From: Symsagittifera roscoffensis | Lineage: Eukaryota > Xenacoelomorpha > Acoela > Convolutidae | Length of the DNA stretch: 64,000 bases | Direction of reading: 5' to 3' | NCBI RefSeq assembly: GCF_963678635.1 | Contig: NC_087070.1 | Location: 28,417,048-28,481,047, forward strand | In this document: piece after piece, positions 43,799 to 56,534 of the stretch | Layout of the letters: each line of letters begins with the position of its first letter | Numbering within the stretch: the first letter of the stretch is position 1 | Made by a program: the position numbers and the translations under genes | The notes under the pieces: model-generated | What the model was told of the DNA's origin: nothing | The model's database searches: none | Seen by the model: the letters and a program-made list of their open reading frames with translations, nothing else

Positions 43799-46262
43799 CA
43801 TTTTTGTCAAAAAATTTTCTTTTTTATTTAGTACAATACACTGGCTTATATGCCGAAACAAGAAAAAAGCTCTTTGAAATTTTGATGACACCATTTTAGC
43901 ATTATACGAAATTGGTAAGAGTAGTATTTGTTCACTGACTTAGTTTATGTAATTGTATGACCAGCGTTTTTGGTCTATGGAGTTCAATCCGGGTTGTTCT
44001 TCCGAGGAGATATCAGCAGTTATTCTGCAGCGTTGCCTTTCCTCTATCTCTTCTTCATCGTTATCCCTCTAGATATCCAATCCGGCTTTGCTTCTTCTTC
44101 TTCTCTTGGCTATTTCACGTGATCATTCAGTGAAAGGGGGTATTTGTTTGCAGCTCTTACCTGCTCCTGTTCTTTTTCAATAAACCTTTTCTTTCTTTGG
44201 TCTACTCACTGCTTTTTTTACTCCAAGGTCATAATGATAATTTAGACAATGCAATAGCACATACTACATTATGTGAATCACAATCATATTCCATGCATGC
44301 AGTTTAATGATAAAAACCATCAGAGATCTTCTGAAGATTTAAATGAGACTTACGAGCCATTTTTTGCAGCGCAGGTGTTATGTTCAAAATTTACTAGAAG
44401 CCGAATTGAAAATTTCAGAAAATGATTTGACGGGAAAAATGATTTTTGTTTGTCGCGAGTGCTCTTCTCTTATAAAAGTATGTCCTAGTAGAATTAAATC
44501 AACAAATAAGGTCCCTTTTTCTGTTTCTGATGCAACTCACTTGAGCCTCCCCGGATGTCGCCGAAGAAGAACGTGATGCCCCTCTCCATGGGCAAATAGG
44601 AAAGAATCTAAATACAGAATAGAACAAGGATAGCCGGTTACTGTGCAAGTAGCACAGAATATCGTCTTTAAAAAGTTACAAAAAAGTTTTTTTTTCAAAT
44701 TAGTGTAGTTTTTTGTGTGGTGGGATAAAAAGATCTGACGTAAAACTAGATTTATTCATATTTAGACATATTTGACAGTCATAGTTTCGGAGAGTTGATT
44801 CATTTAATATTTTGATGAAAGCAAATGCCAGCATTACAAAGAATCTTAGTGGGTTTTTTACTTCTAATCTGTTGATCTTACATTTTGAATGCATGCTTTT
44901 TTTAGTTTAATTTTTGAAGTTTTGAAAGTTATTGAAATCCCAGGCTCAACTTTAAAAAGATATTTTACCTGTGACCTTAATTCGAAAATTTAGGGGATTT
45001 AAAATTTGCCAATTTGAAAATATTAATGCGCAATACATTTCGTACTATTAATGGGTAACCGGCTATTGAACCGGTTTACGAATTGATCCAAATTGACTTC
45101 TTACAGACGGAAGACGTAAAATCTGAACTTTTTATATTTTATAGCGTGTGTGAGGGGGGATAGGTTATTTCAAAAATAAATCTGAGAAACAAAATTTGTT
45201 TCGCAGAGATTTGAAACATGATTTGTTTCTCAAGATTTGAATGAAAAGCACAGAATAGTTTTTTCTGTGCTTCTGAACTATCATCATTTTTTGCAAAATT
45301 TTCCAGAGATTATAGCAAAAACTATTGAATAGTCAATAAGGGGCAGTCGGAATATTCAGAGTTTTATTTGAAACAAGTCGTCTTATATGATTTAAAATGA
45401 AAACTTTGAGTTAATATATTGGAATTTTTTTGATTATTCGAAAGAATTATACTTAGAAACGTTCAGTCGAAACCATAATTTTTTTCAAAATTTTAAAATT
45501 TTATTCTTCTGGAAAGTTTTCATATTTGGTACGGTTTTGAAAAGTTTTCTAAGGAGCCAAACCCATTTTTAGCTCTTTTCCTCACCTCCCCCCTCCCCCC
45601 ACCTGCTAATTTTCCTTCGTAATTTTTCTTTTCCCTTTGTCTGATTCTCACAAAAATTGGTCAGCGGACTGGTTGGGCTATAACAACATATTTGGTCTTT
45701 ACACATAACCTTGTGAAGCCCCTCGTTACACCATAAAATAGATGCTTATGCGAGATGGGCCGCTTAAGTAAAAAACTCATTTTTTTTCTTTTTATAACCC
45801 TTTTTTAAACAAAAATTTGTTTATTCTATAAAAGATTTTATACTGAATTATACATTCAGACTTCATTCAGAGTTTTATACTGAATTAATATTTTCAGATT
45901 TTACGAAAAGATGAAATATTTTTTTTTCCATAAATTACAACTTTTTTTAGACAAAACACTGATAACTCAAAATTTACAAAAAAGCCTCATTTTGTTCCTT
46001 TCAGTGCCTAACCAAGTTACGTAAACTTTTTTACGGGTACGAAATCTCTGTGAAGATCGCTTATAAGCGATTTTTAAATTTCCATCTTTCAAAAAATTGA
46101 CAGACTATTTATGCTTGGTTGGTTTTTTATTCAGTCAATCCTCAAGTTTTAACTAAGCGTTTTTGAAAAAAATATTCCATCATAAAATATTGTTGCCCGG
46201 GCTAAAGGCAATGGATACTTTGACTGTGAGCATTTTTTCTTAAATGGGGTCTGAAATTGTTA
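43799..46262. other. No gene seen
   Basis: Contains the ORF at 44343-44576 with four Cys in two pairs but no family match, a C-rich run at about 45585-45602, and AT-rich filler. Nothing I can support as a gene. Confidence 0.4.
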
Positions 46263-46960
46263 ACTTGGCCATTTTGTGATAATTAGCGCGCGATATAATG
46301 CGTTCTTAAAACACACTCAAAAGACTGAAATGGCTTATCCAAAGGTGATCCAAATTTAGGTATTTAAGTTGATCCAAATTGACTTGAGACCAGAAAAATA
46401 CCTAAATTCTTACTTTTTGTACCTACATCGTTTTACTTCTTCCAGTGCCTAAATAGGTTACAAACAATTGAATTGTTTTCCCTGTAACGAAATCCTCATG
46501 GAGATCATTACGAGGCCAAACTGTGCATCTTGGGAATGGTTAGCGGATTCCGCGACAAGGACGCTCTCTTTGTTCTTCTTTTGTCCTTTCGTTTTCTTAG
46601 ATCGTTCCGACAACATTTTAAACTTTCTAAAGGCTTCTCTATGGAATCTAGATAGATACAGACACAAAATTGTGCCTCTCTCCAGCACACAGTTTGGCAA
46701 CGTAATGATCGATTCTACATATTGTTTACTTTCCAAACGTCAAAAAATGTCGGAAAATATGTGCTTGCGTTGGCATTTCTTAATCAGTCAATATTCGACT
46801 TTTTAAGTAAACTTTTTGACAAAAAATTTGTTCCATCTGGAAGATATTGTTAACCGGGGCTCAAAAAGCAGTAGTTATTTTAACTGTGATTCTTCTTCAT
46901 AAAATTATGGGGTTTTGAAGTTGTAATTTTAACCAAATTGGGATAATTATCTCGCGATAT
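46263..46960. repeat. Cluster of dispersed-repeat copies (GCGATATAATGCGTTC family)
   Basis: GATAATTAGCGCGCGATATA (about 46278) and GATAATTATCTCGCGATATA (about 46943) are both followed by ATGCGTTC, and related sequence lies in reverse complement at about 50198-50260. Between them, TCATTACGAGGCCAAACTGT (46505) and CAGTTTGGCAACGTAATGAT (46690) form an inverted pair around 200 bp; the same CACAAAATTGTG...CAGTTTGGCCTCGTAATGAT segment occurs inside the Tc1-type MITE at about 51107-51160. Confidence 0.6.
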
Positions 46961-47382
46961 AATGCGTTCCTATAACACACCCAAGCACCAAATTAAATTG
47001 TTTCGAGTTGAATTGTTACAAGTAATTCGATTCTTTTATCACAATGCGAGGTGTTAGAAAGATGTCTTTGTACTTAAGATAGCATGCGAGGGGATGAAGA
47101 AATGAAAAGAAAAATTTTTCGACTTTTTTTATTATTTTGCGCAAAAAAAGCTTAAATCGGCCATATATTTATGTCTAAAGTTCAGGTATTTGAGCTGAGA
47201 TTTGAGTAGTTTTGTTTTAGTTAAATTTAATCGAGCTTAGCAAGCCATGAATTCGGCTTTTTCTGCTTTCCCATGCCGGGTGTGAGCTAAAAAAGCTTTT
47301 AGCAGAACTTACAGATTCCAGTTATTCAAGGACTTATATTTCTCAAATTCTATTTGACTGATATGTACACAACCAAACTTTT
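46961..47382. other. No gene seen
   Basis: AT-rich, no motif or repeat that I can support. Confidence 0.35.
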
Positions 47383-47500
47383 AGTGAGCAAGTACGGCTA
47401 AAATTTTCAGTTGGCAAGTACGACTAAAATTTTCAGTTGGCAAGTGCGTCTAAAGTTTTCAATTGGTAAGTGCAACTAAAACTTGGTTGTTAAGTGCAAC
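47383..47500. repeat. 26-bp tandem repeat, about 4.5 copies
   Basis: Units start at 47383, 47409, 47435, 47461 and 47487 (partial), based on AGTTGGCAAGTACGACTAAA plus ATTTTC. The fourth and fifth are more diverged. No coding frame is involved. Confidence 0.88.
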
Positions 47501-50197
47501 TTTATGAAAATCCGTCGTAACTCGCCAATCAAACTCGAAACTAACTTAGTTATTCAGAAGTATCACTCAAAAAATATAACATAAAGCAGCAAAATTAAAA
47601 TGTTGAAAATTTAGATACTCATGAAAGATTTAATATATGCTTTCAAAAACTTTGGTACCATTCAAACTTAAAAGATTTGAAGCACAAAATCGCGAATTGT
47701 TACAAAACTTTAGTTTTTGGCTGTTCAAGTCAAAAACAATTAAAAATTTAAACAAGAGTAACTGGTTGCTATGCAAGCAGCCTAATTGCTATGCTATGCC
47801 AGCAGCGGATCATACTCATAACAAACCAAGATATAAATATTTTCATTTTTTGACAGTTTGTGATTTTTCTGCCTGGTGTGATCAGAGGAAAAAAAGCTTA
47901 TAAATTGAGATTTATAAGCTTTTTTATTAAAAATAAAGTTTTTCTAAAATTTCTCTAAATTTTTTGCAGATGGTTTCTTTGATTTCCTCAAATATATATC
48001 TGGTGATTCTTCATTAAAAACATCATTTGACCTGTTTGGCTATTAGAGCACCAATTTTTGTGTTAGCCGTAACAAAACTTATTTTTACTCCGGGAAAGCA
48101 GTTTTTTGACAAGTGAAAAAATGATTTTCCTTACTTACTCAAACTCAGTTTTATTTATTCAAATTTAGACTACAAATCATAATTTTCAAACTAATTTCAA
48201 TGGTCGGAAGATCTTTAAAAATAGTATGTGATTTGATCTGTGAAATCTGAGCAAAAGTTCAAAGTTGCATAGTTTATTATTTGTTTTAAAAATGAAGAGC
48301 CTGACAACACTTTTTTTCATTTCTTAAACAGCAAAATTAAAACGTTTTTGCAAAAAAATGCAAAACCCAAACTGAGGCATAGGTCTTTTCCTTTTGGAAG
48401 GATTTGAATACTATACTTTGGCAAGAGTCGTCTAAACATTAAAAAAAATGCGTTCTGACAACTTTAAAAAGTGAGTTATGTCCCTCGGCCTGTACTCACA
48501 GAGTAATTTCAGATAAAGTACACCGTCTGTTCGTCACGCTATCTTATTTTTGGTCGGATAGATTGGTGCAACTTCTTAGTCTAATACCAATCTTAATCTT
48601 ACTCTTATATCTCCTAGTCTCAATAGATCTAGTGTATACTGGTTTTTGCGAGTTAGTTTTTTGGAGTTTTTCCAGAAGGAGAACAACTGTCTTCAAAGAT
48701 TTATTCAAATTGTTTTGGTGCTGAAACTACAAGTAGTTTCATCACTTACAATTAAGTGTCAATGTTACAGATGAAATATGATTGGTTAGTTAGTAATATT
48801 TTGTAGTGATAGTTTTATCAATAATATAAGTGGTTTATAAATACTAGTTAAGAACCAGTTCCAAAAGTGGGAAAAATTAAGGCGCATGCCTTTCAGATTA
48901 TGAGTAAGACTTTTAATCAAGGAATGTATAAGTATTGAGAAAAGTGGTCTAAGTAAGAGTTTTTTGTTTTCAGACGAATTAGGCAATTTGACTAGAGTTT
49001 GACCTGCAAATTCAAATCTAATTAAAAATTTAACGTAATTGTAGCTAAAGCTTCACATGTTCTAGCATTTTTTGCCTCATTCGACCGCCATTTCTAGAAA
49101 AACTTAGCTGAAAATTTGAACAAAAAAGTATTTAAAAAGATCAATTTGTAAAATGCTTTCTGATTTTTAAATATATATTTTTTGAATTAGTGTATTCAGA
49201 TCACTCTCTCATACTTACACATCAACCGGCTGTTCTTGTTGTTCAAATCATTGGAAATGGAGAGGAATTAAGTCCTCGGGTACCTTAACTTCTTGCTCAC
49301 ATAAAAAAAAGGATAAAAAATATTCAGCAGTGGTAGGGACGAGTGGTAAATCATATTCAGTCAAAATTGAAACGACATCCAAAAATTGTCAACAAAATGT
49401 TTTTTTAACAAGAAAAAATTTTTGTCGGATATTTTCACTTTTTATTCAAATTTCGGGCGAATAAAGCGAGCAATTAGGTTTTATAATAGGAAAAAATTAT
49501 TTGAAGCAGGAAGCCTTGTTTTTACCCCGGCAAAACCAGTTTTGGAAGCTTCGTTCAGCAAATCTATCGCAATAAAAATATGAAAACATTTGTAAAATTT
49601 TTTGAAATTTCTATGATTTTTTGTTTCTTCATTCATTTTTTGAGTACAACTGTAGTCGATTATTAGAATCGTTTATCCACGAGAGAAAGGACTAACATAC
49701 GAGCTGTACAGCTCATCACGGCGAACCTCAAGCAACAAGCACGGATCAACATGCCTAAGTTACTAATTTTCTAAGCGTTTATTCAGTTCCTTTAGTCTCG
49801 CCACGCACAAAAAACGACACAATTTTAACAAACATCTTTTGATGTTTTTTGTTAATGCGTTAGGAACTTTCTGTGCAACTTGCATAGCAATCGGCTTCTC
49901 TTGTTTAAAATTTGTATCGTCGTAAAAATGAACAAGACTGCTCGTATCAGGGCGAGGCCCTGAATGTTCCGACTGCCTCTTAAAGTCTATGGAGCAGTAA
50001 TAACATGGAAAAAATGAGATGAAATAAAACATAATGAAAAAATTTTTTCATAAAATTTTAAATTTCTTATGAAAATCAGCCCCCACACGCCATATAAAGT
50101 ACAAAAGGATAAATCTCGCTCCTTGTATCAAATCAATTACGGCAAACAAGCCAATTTCAACCAATTTAGAACGATTTCTAACACGCATTAACTCTCC
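47501..50197. other. No gene seen
   Basis: 2.7 kb of AT-rich sequence. The minus-strand ORF at 49763-50032 and plus-strand ORFs here lack recognisable domains, splice limits or repeats. Confidence 0.4.
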
Positions 50198-50270
50198 GCT
50201 TACGCGTTAATAGCGCGAAATATATCGCGCGTTAATTGTCCCAAATTGGCCAAATTGCCAATCTTTAAAC
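50198..50270. repeat. Further copy of the GCGATATA family (inverted)
   Basis: TATATCGCGCGTTAATTGTC then CCAAATTGGCCAAATTG is the reverse complement of the segments at about 46270 and 46935, with some changes. Confidence 0.6.
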
Positions 50271-50709
50271 CCCCGTAACTTTACGAAAAATGATCACAAG
50301 TGAAATATCTTTTCAAACTTGATTTCAGGACAACAATACCTTTCGAATGATATAAAAAGTTTCCGTCGAAAATGGTTAGTTAAAAAGTCGAAATTTGTCT
50401 AAAGAAAAAAAACCCACCCCGAACACAAATATTCCGTTACACAAATTGTTATGATGTTCTACTTGTCTCCTACTTGAAAAATGAGTCCGATGATTTCAAT
50501 TGGAATGCAGACAATGCACATGAGCCTAAGCAGAGCCCATGATTCCATAGGTCAGATTACTCATGACCCTAGAACATGTCCATAACAGCGAAATCTGACA
50601 AAGTCGTCTTTCTAATAGATGTTCCATGGTGGACAAAAACGTGTTTTAAATGAAGAAAAAGACAGCGAATAAATGATGGCAATAGCTTAGTTTCTTTTGC
50701 TCAACTATA

Positions 50710-51331
50710 CACTAGTGGACAAAATTAAGCGCTAATTAGGCTATTTTGGAGTAATATTTTATTTAACTTTTAACACAATTTTTACATGGACCAATGTTTT
50801 AAGATTCGTTTGTGGCTTCTGCTGACAAATGGGAATCCACTTACAATTTGCGGAATCCGCTTACATTTGCGGATTCCACTTACATTTGCGGATTCCACTT
50901 ACATTTTGCGGATTCCACTTACAGTTGCAGAATCCAGAACCACTAGCTATACTTGCTTGTTGCGGAATCCACAGCAAAACAAATGTGCCGACAAAATTTA
51001 CGTTACAGGAATATATGTATGCGAAATCCACTGAAATTTTGTTTGTGGAATCCACTTACATTTTGGAACATATTTTAAGACTTGTCTCTGGAATCCAGGA
51101 ACATACAGACACAAAATTGTGCTCCAATCCAGTGCACAGTTTGGCCTCGTAATGATCAAATGATTTCGACTACCCTCTCTGAAAGTCTCAATTTTTAATT
51201 TGAAGCTCTTAACAGTTTTTTCTGGTAAACATTTTGTTATAGTACTAAATAAATTTTGTCCAAAATGGTCCTTAAAGTTGGGCATTTTAAAAGTAAAAAC
51301 CTAAATTTGCGCTTAATTTTGTCCACTAGTG
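50710..51331. mobile_element. Tc1/mariner-type MITE flanked by TA
   Basis: Terminal inverted repeats begin CACTAGTGGACAAAATTAAG and extend about 31 bp with two mismatches; the right one (to 51331) reads CTTAATTTTGTCCACTAGTG. TA dinucleotides at 50708-50709 and 51332-51333 fit the usual target duplication. The 622-bp inside has no transposase. It contains the minisatellite at 50832-50935 and a segment shared with 46.5-46.7 kb. Confidence 0.85.
50832..50935. repeat. 19-21-bp minisatellite inside the Tc1-type MITE
   Basis: About five units of GCGGATTCCACTTACATTT with small variation (AATTTGC, ATTTTGC, AGTTGCAG between units). Single further GGAATCCACTTACATTTTGG copies lie at about 51046. Confidence 0.88.
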
Positions 51332-51333
51332 TA

Positions 51334-52441
51334 CAAGGATTATGAATGCTTGAATGAAACTTGAAGAATTTCGATCTGCCGATGTTCCGCGAAAAATAAT
51401 CAGGTATAAAGCACTCACAGTAACTACTGTTTAGTTTGTGGAAAATATCCAAGAAGAGCATTCATAAGTATCTACCGATTTGTTTCAAAAGTCTCAGCTT
51501 GCTGATAATGCCTCAAATGCCTTGCGAATATGCACTTTAGTAACTAGTAGCATCTTGAATAAATGCAAGTAACTTTCAGCTAACCACTAAATGAGCAAAC
51601 CGTTTAAAAGAATGCACTATTTTTTCAACTCATTTTTAAAACCTTAGAAATCGATCTATGAGATAGGCTGGCCGTAAAGATGCGATAATCAGAAATCTGC
51701 ACATAACATCAATGAGATATTATATATCAATTTATATATAACATTAGAACACTCCTGTGCCTATCGCGACAAAGCCCTGAATGTTACAACTGCCCTAGGG
51801 CAACTGAAACCGTTTTCGCACTACAAAATTGATTTTAAAAAGTTTTACTTTAAAAAAGTATTTAAAATTTTTCTCTACACTAAGTAAGAAATAAATTGAA
51901 GTCATTTTCATCTAGAAAGCGTATTTTGCGGGTAACAGTTTGCCTCAATTCAATTCGTAGCAAATTGTGAGCCGGACTAGTTCGCTGCTTGCGCTACGGG
52001 TTAAAACAAATATAGCATGCAAGATTCAAATCCGAAACCTTGTGAAAAAAATGATAGCAAAAAGTCTTTTTGAGTTTGGAGATCAGGACATCAAAATATG
52101 CAACAAAATTTAGTTTTTGCCTCATCAAAAGTCGCATTGCTTAGTTTTATTCGTTTGTTGTAAAAATCAAAAACACTTTTGCTTTCGTCGCCAAAACCAC
52201 GCTGCAGTTCCGCGATCGTGAAATATAGAAAAATAAAAAATTCTTTTGAAAAATAGATTTGAAAATTCCAAAAAAAATAAACCCCCCTATTTAAGTCACG
52301 ATACTCAGGAAACGATAAAAATTAGCCGAAATAGTCTGGGTATAACACCACGACTTTGGCGCAGATGGCTTTTCAATTTGTACAACTCAACAAAAAGCTA
52401 AAAAATTAGCGGTTGAGACGAAAACTAGGCGCTTTCATAAT
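51334..52441. other. No gene seen
   Basis: AT-rich, no coding signal. CCCTGAATGTTACAACTGCC at about 51776 resembles CCCTGAATGTTCCGACTGCC at about 49958, so a dispersed repeat is likely. Confidence 0.4.
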
Positions 52442-52449
52442 TATCGCAA

Positions 52450-52887
52450 CAGGGGCGGATCTAGGATTTTCTCAAGGGGTGAGTAGATTTTCAAAAAAAA
52501 TCGAAAATTTTGTCGACCTTTTTTTTTTTATTAGGTCGACCATATTGATTTTCCGAGCTCTCGCATAGCACTAAAAAGACTGCTTTGGCCAAATTTTCTG
52601 TGCAGCATACAAAATTTTTAAAAAACAGGCGAAAAAAAAAGCGTTTTTAGGAAAATTTTGACCAAAAAAGTGCGGTTTTTTTCGGCGCGCGCTCCTCTCT
52701 CAAAATTAATATATATTGGCGTCCATCATTTTTGGGGTCCGTCACTAAAAATGGATTGCTCAAAATAGTACATAAGGCAAGGACCCTTTGGGTCGGTCGG
52801 CAGGGGGTCGATTATCTGGGGGAAGCGTCCGCCTAACCGCCCTAACACCCCACCCACCCCCCCTCCCCCCACCTAAATCCGCCCCGG
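52450..52887. mobile_element. hAT-type MITE, second copy, inverted relative to the first
   Basis: Starts CAGGGGCGGATCTAGGATTT and ends CCTAAATCCGCCCCGG, the reverse-complement arrangement of the copy at 41187-41587. It is flanked by exact 8-bp TATCGCAA (52442-52449 and 52888-52895). Internal TAGGTCGACC and CAATATATATT-type landmarks match the first copy. The C-rich right end is an expanded C/A tract. Confidence 0.9.
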
Positions 52888-52944
52888 TATCGCAACCTCG
52901 AAAACCGCTTCAAAATATATTTATGAAGTTTTTTTTTAGGTTGA

Positions 52945-53420
52945 CCACCATACAACGAAAATGCTTATCATACATTCCCATACATCAAATCTATGGAAGA
53001 ATGCTTGTCATACAGTTTTCGTACAATTTCGAAAAATGGTTGAAAAAAGACATAAACTAATTTCTGCGGGTGTTTTTTTTTGCAATAAAACAGTCCGGTG
53101 ATGAAAAAAAAACCTAGGTTTTTGTTTTTTGAAAAAAAAATGCTTATCAAGTAATTCCCAAATATGGAAATTGTATGACTAGCTTTTTTTTGATGGCGAC
53201 ACAAAAAAATTTTCAAAAAATTTTGAAATTGCTTCTAAATTTTTCTTTTGTTTTTTTTTTTTCAACCGCAAATCAAAATATGTAATCAAAGTAAAATTTT
53301 GTATGCAAATGGAGTTTTTAGTGTGCATAACAAAGTCCTGTATGCATTAAAGTTGATTTTTTTTCTTTTTACTTAATAACTTTAATCAATGTCTGAAAAT
53401 TCAAATTTGTTTTTTTTTGA
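52945..53420. mobile_element. Diverged relative of the fold-back element at 42.4-43.8 kb
   Basis: AATGCTTATCATACATTCCC, ATATGGAAATTGTATGACTA at about 53165 and GTGCATAACAAAGTCCTGTA at about 53320 match one arm of the larger element. Only one arm is recognisable. No coding content. Confidence 0.65.
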
Positions 53421-54241
53421 AATAGTTACCAATTTTTATACCTTTTTCAAAAACTAAGCTTCAGTAAGTCACTTCAAACCTGAAAATGCCTTTTGTAGTT
53501 GGCAATGAACAAAAAACTTCCATTATCAAATAATGGTTCAAGTAAGCTCAATGGAACAATTAAACCAATTTTTTCCTTCACAAAAAAACTTCAGTGATCC
53601 TTACTTTTTTACTTGTTTTAAATACACGCTAAAGACGTTTGAGGAAACGGCGATTTTTTCAATAAAATGAAACTAGCTCTCAATTATTCGTCACAATCTG
53701 TTGCAGCCGGTCTCGATTTGTTGTATTTCTCTAAAATCAAGATACGTTCAACCAATTTATTGCTTTCCGCAAAATCATCTAAGAAACAACCTTCAACAAA
53801 TCATAATATCAGCAAAAAATCAACTGCGGTTAGATGTAGAATTAAATTATTAATACAGTAAAGATTGCTGCAGCAATTGGCAAAAAGTGTGACTATAATT
53901 CGAAAAAAATAAAGGAAAGCAGAAATGTTTTTAAAGCTGATGAGATGAACACCGAACCACTGAAAATTTTTGAAAAATTGATTGATTGACTCCATTTTGC
54001 TGGGGGTCCATTAATTAAAGTTTTCTTTGTGCTTAAGAAAACTTGATGAGGATATTGATGTTTTATTCGTGAAGTTTTTCGTTTTACTTTTTGTTAATAG
54101 AGTTTAATAGACAGAATTTCAGCTTTGGATTTGAAACTTACTCGTAAAACTTTAACGACACAATAACTCGGAATGAAAAAAATCATTCAGATTTCAGTAT
54201 TTTTTAGCCATTTCTTTGTATTTGGATGCTGATATTGATAT
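53421..54241. other. No gene seen
   Basis: AT-rich. The small ORF at 53667-53861 has no features beyond Ser/Lys content. Confidence 0.35.
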
Positions 54242-54467
54242 GGATTTTGTTTTGAAAAACAGACCATATGGTGGTTGAAGTAGTAACAGTAGTTAATAGC
54301 TTGAAAAAATTTAAGAAAATTTTTAATTTTCTCAGATTACATGCTAAACTGAGCCAGGCAGTTTAGCATGTAATCTGAGAAATTTAAACTGTTTCAAATG
54401 TTTTTCCCGCTATGAACTGCCCTTCCTAATTCAACTATCATATGGTCTGTTTTGCAAGGCAAAATCC
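54242..54467. mobile_element. Short fold-back (palindromic) element
   Basis: Outer arms GGATTTTGTTTTGAAAAACA and TGTTTTGCAAGGCAAAATCC, then AGACCATATGGTGG and CATATGGTCT, and a perfect inner hairpin, TTTCTCAGATTACATGCTAA with its reverse complement around a short AGCCAGG loop at about 54332-54384. The whole 226 bp is one imperfect palindrome. Confidence 0.88.
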
Positions 54468-56534
54468 AAATCAAATATTTTCGAGAAAAAGTTATATGCA
54501 AGCAGGCTATTTGCAAGAAAAAAAAATAAAACTGGACTTGAGTACACATACACCTCGTGTTGTCGTATTACAAACTTTTACCTATGTAACGTGACTTATA
54601 TTGCGTTTTGCTTATTTCTAAAACTGATCGAACCAAAGTTGTTTCATTCATTGGAACATTGAGTGAAAATCTGGTTTCCACAAAGAAAGAAAATTTAAAG
54701 CTTGTTTCTTAATTGTCCCATTAATATGGATAATGACGGATTTAAACGTGGCAAGAAAGCTTTCATCATAAATCAACTTTCTTTTTGTTTTGCTGAACTA
54801 TATGTAACACATATTTTTTTTTGCCGCCAGTTTTAGTGAATGAAACATTTAAAAAAGAAAAGAAACTTACGATTCAGTGTCTATTTTTCTACCCGTGACT
54901 AACTTGGAAGATATTGGTCGCCCGAAGGTTGAACAGTTATTTGGTCAAGAAAATTATAATTGCGGACGACATTCTAATTCCCATCACTCGCATCAATTAT
55001 TAAAACCTTGTATCCAAAAAAGTCAAAGACTTTTTTAGTGGCATAGAAAACGAACTGTCCTAGGATGCAAACAATGTTGTCTCCAAATTTGAAGGTTTAT
55101 TCTTCAATGACCAACTAATGGTCAAAAGAAAAAACGGAAAATTTGAGCTTAACTGGTGAGGTTATACAAAGGAATTAAATGGCAAAAACAGAAACGGAAA
55201 CGTAAAAAAATTAGGTACATATGAGAGACAAAACCATGGGAAGATACGTAACTAAAAACAAGCCAACCGGTAGTCGGTCAGAGAAGAAAAAACCAATTGG
55301 TTCGCAGTTGTAAATGCCAAACTTGATACAAAAAAGCAAAAACAATCTTTTAGTTAAAGTGGAAAGTTCAAAAATATCATGGAGAAAAATTCAACGAACG
55401 ATTGTCTGTTCATGTCCATTTCAGGCCTCTCAGGATCCGACAAAACAATTTAGTTTTTTATATGCTTCTCAGAGATGAATTTTATCTATAGTATAACAAA
55501 GTGTAACATATTTATTTTCACGATCAACCAAAGTGATGTTCCTTTTTTTTAATCAAACCAAAATTAAGATTGACTTTATACAATTGCCTTGTTTTGGAGT
55601 TCTTATTAATATAAAGGGTTGCTCTGTTGTCTTTAATGATACATCTAAAGACGTTGTTAAGGAATAAGACTCTAATGAAATAGCTAAACCCGGTTGTCAC
55701 AAAATTTATCATGTTCTCCATATCATGCTTATTTTTTTTTTCAGCGAAGTAAGCAATCACGTACAAAATATTTGAATACAGTCACATGAAAGAATTCAAA
55801 TCGCCTTGAGACATTCACAAATAGATTATTCAGACAGACATTTGAATAATGCTAAAATCCTCCGTCACATAAATTTGCAACGAAAAAATGTTTTGGCCAA
55901 TTGTTCCATTTTGGCCAAAGAGGTTTTGGCCAAGGGTTTGGCCATTGATAGACTTAGATACAGAAATTTCAGAATGTTTTTGTTATGTGTCAAACATCAT
56001 TCAACCCATGTCAATTTGTCAATTCTTTTCTGCTTAATGGTGGTTTACAAATTTTCATAGAGCATCCTCCGCTAGGTTGGCAGCTGAATACAACTGTGAG
56101 CAGTCCAGTCCAAATGTATCAAAAAACATATGTATCAAAAAAATTCTAAAAACGCATGCAAGAATCAGAGTATCAAATAGCGAATACAAATTGTGATATG
56201 AACCTATGTTTCTACACCGATGTTATTCAAAAATTTATTTGCATGGCCGAAGTTTTCAATGAAAATTGAGGGTTATCAGCCGTTTAGGTTCTTCAAGTGA
56301 AGCTAACACAAATTCATTAGTTTTTCAAAGCCGCTAATATAGATTTATGAAAAGTATCCTTTTTGCTTCTGCAAGTCGATATCGACTGCTGATCTATCGA
56401 TTCGCTGGAAGTGCTTGTCTATAAATAAGGCAATTACTGACAAGCATTGCAATTTCTTTGCGAATGAAATTGACATAAACCGAAGTGATTCGAAGAATAG
56501 CTTTTCTTCAAACTTCAAAAAATGTATCGTTTCA
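54468..56534. other. No gene seen
   Basis: AT-rich. The repeated TTGGCCAA motif at about 55904-55948 (TTTTGGCCA four times within 50 bases) is the only pattern noted. Confidence 0.4.

Noticed and set aside
44343..44576. Small ORF with Cys pairs as a zinc-finger exon
   Set aside because: The spacing fits no finger class I know and there are no convincing splice sites.
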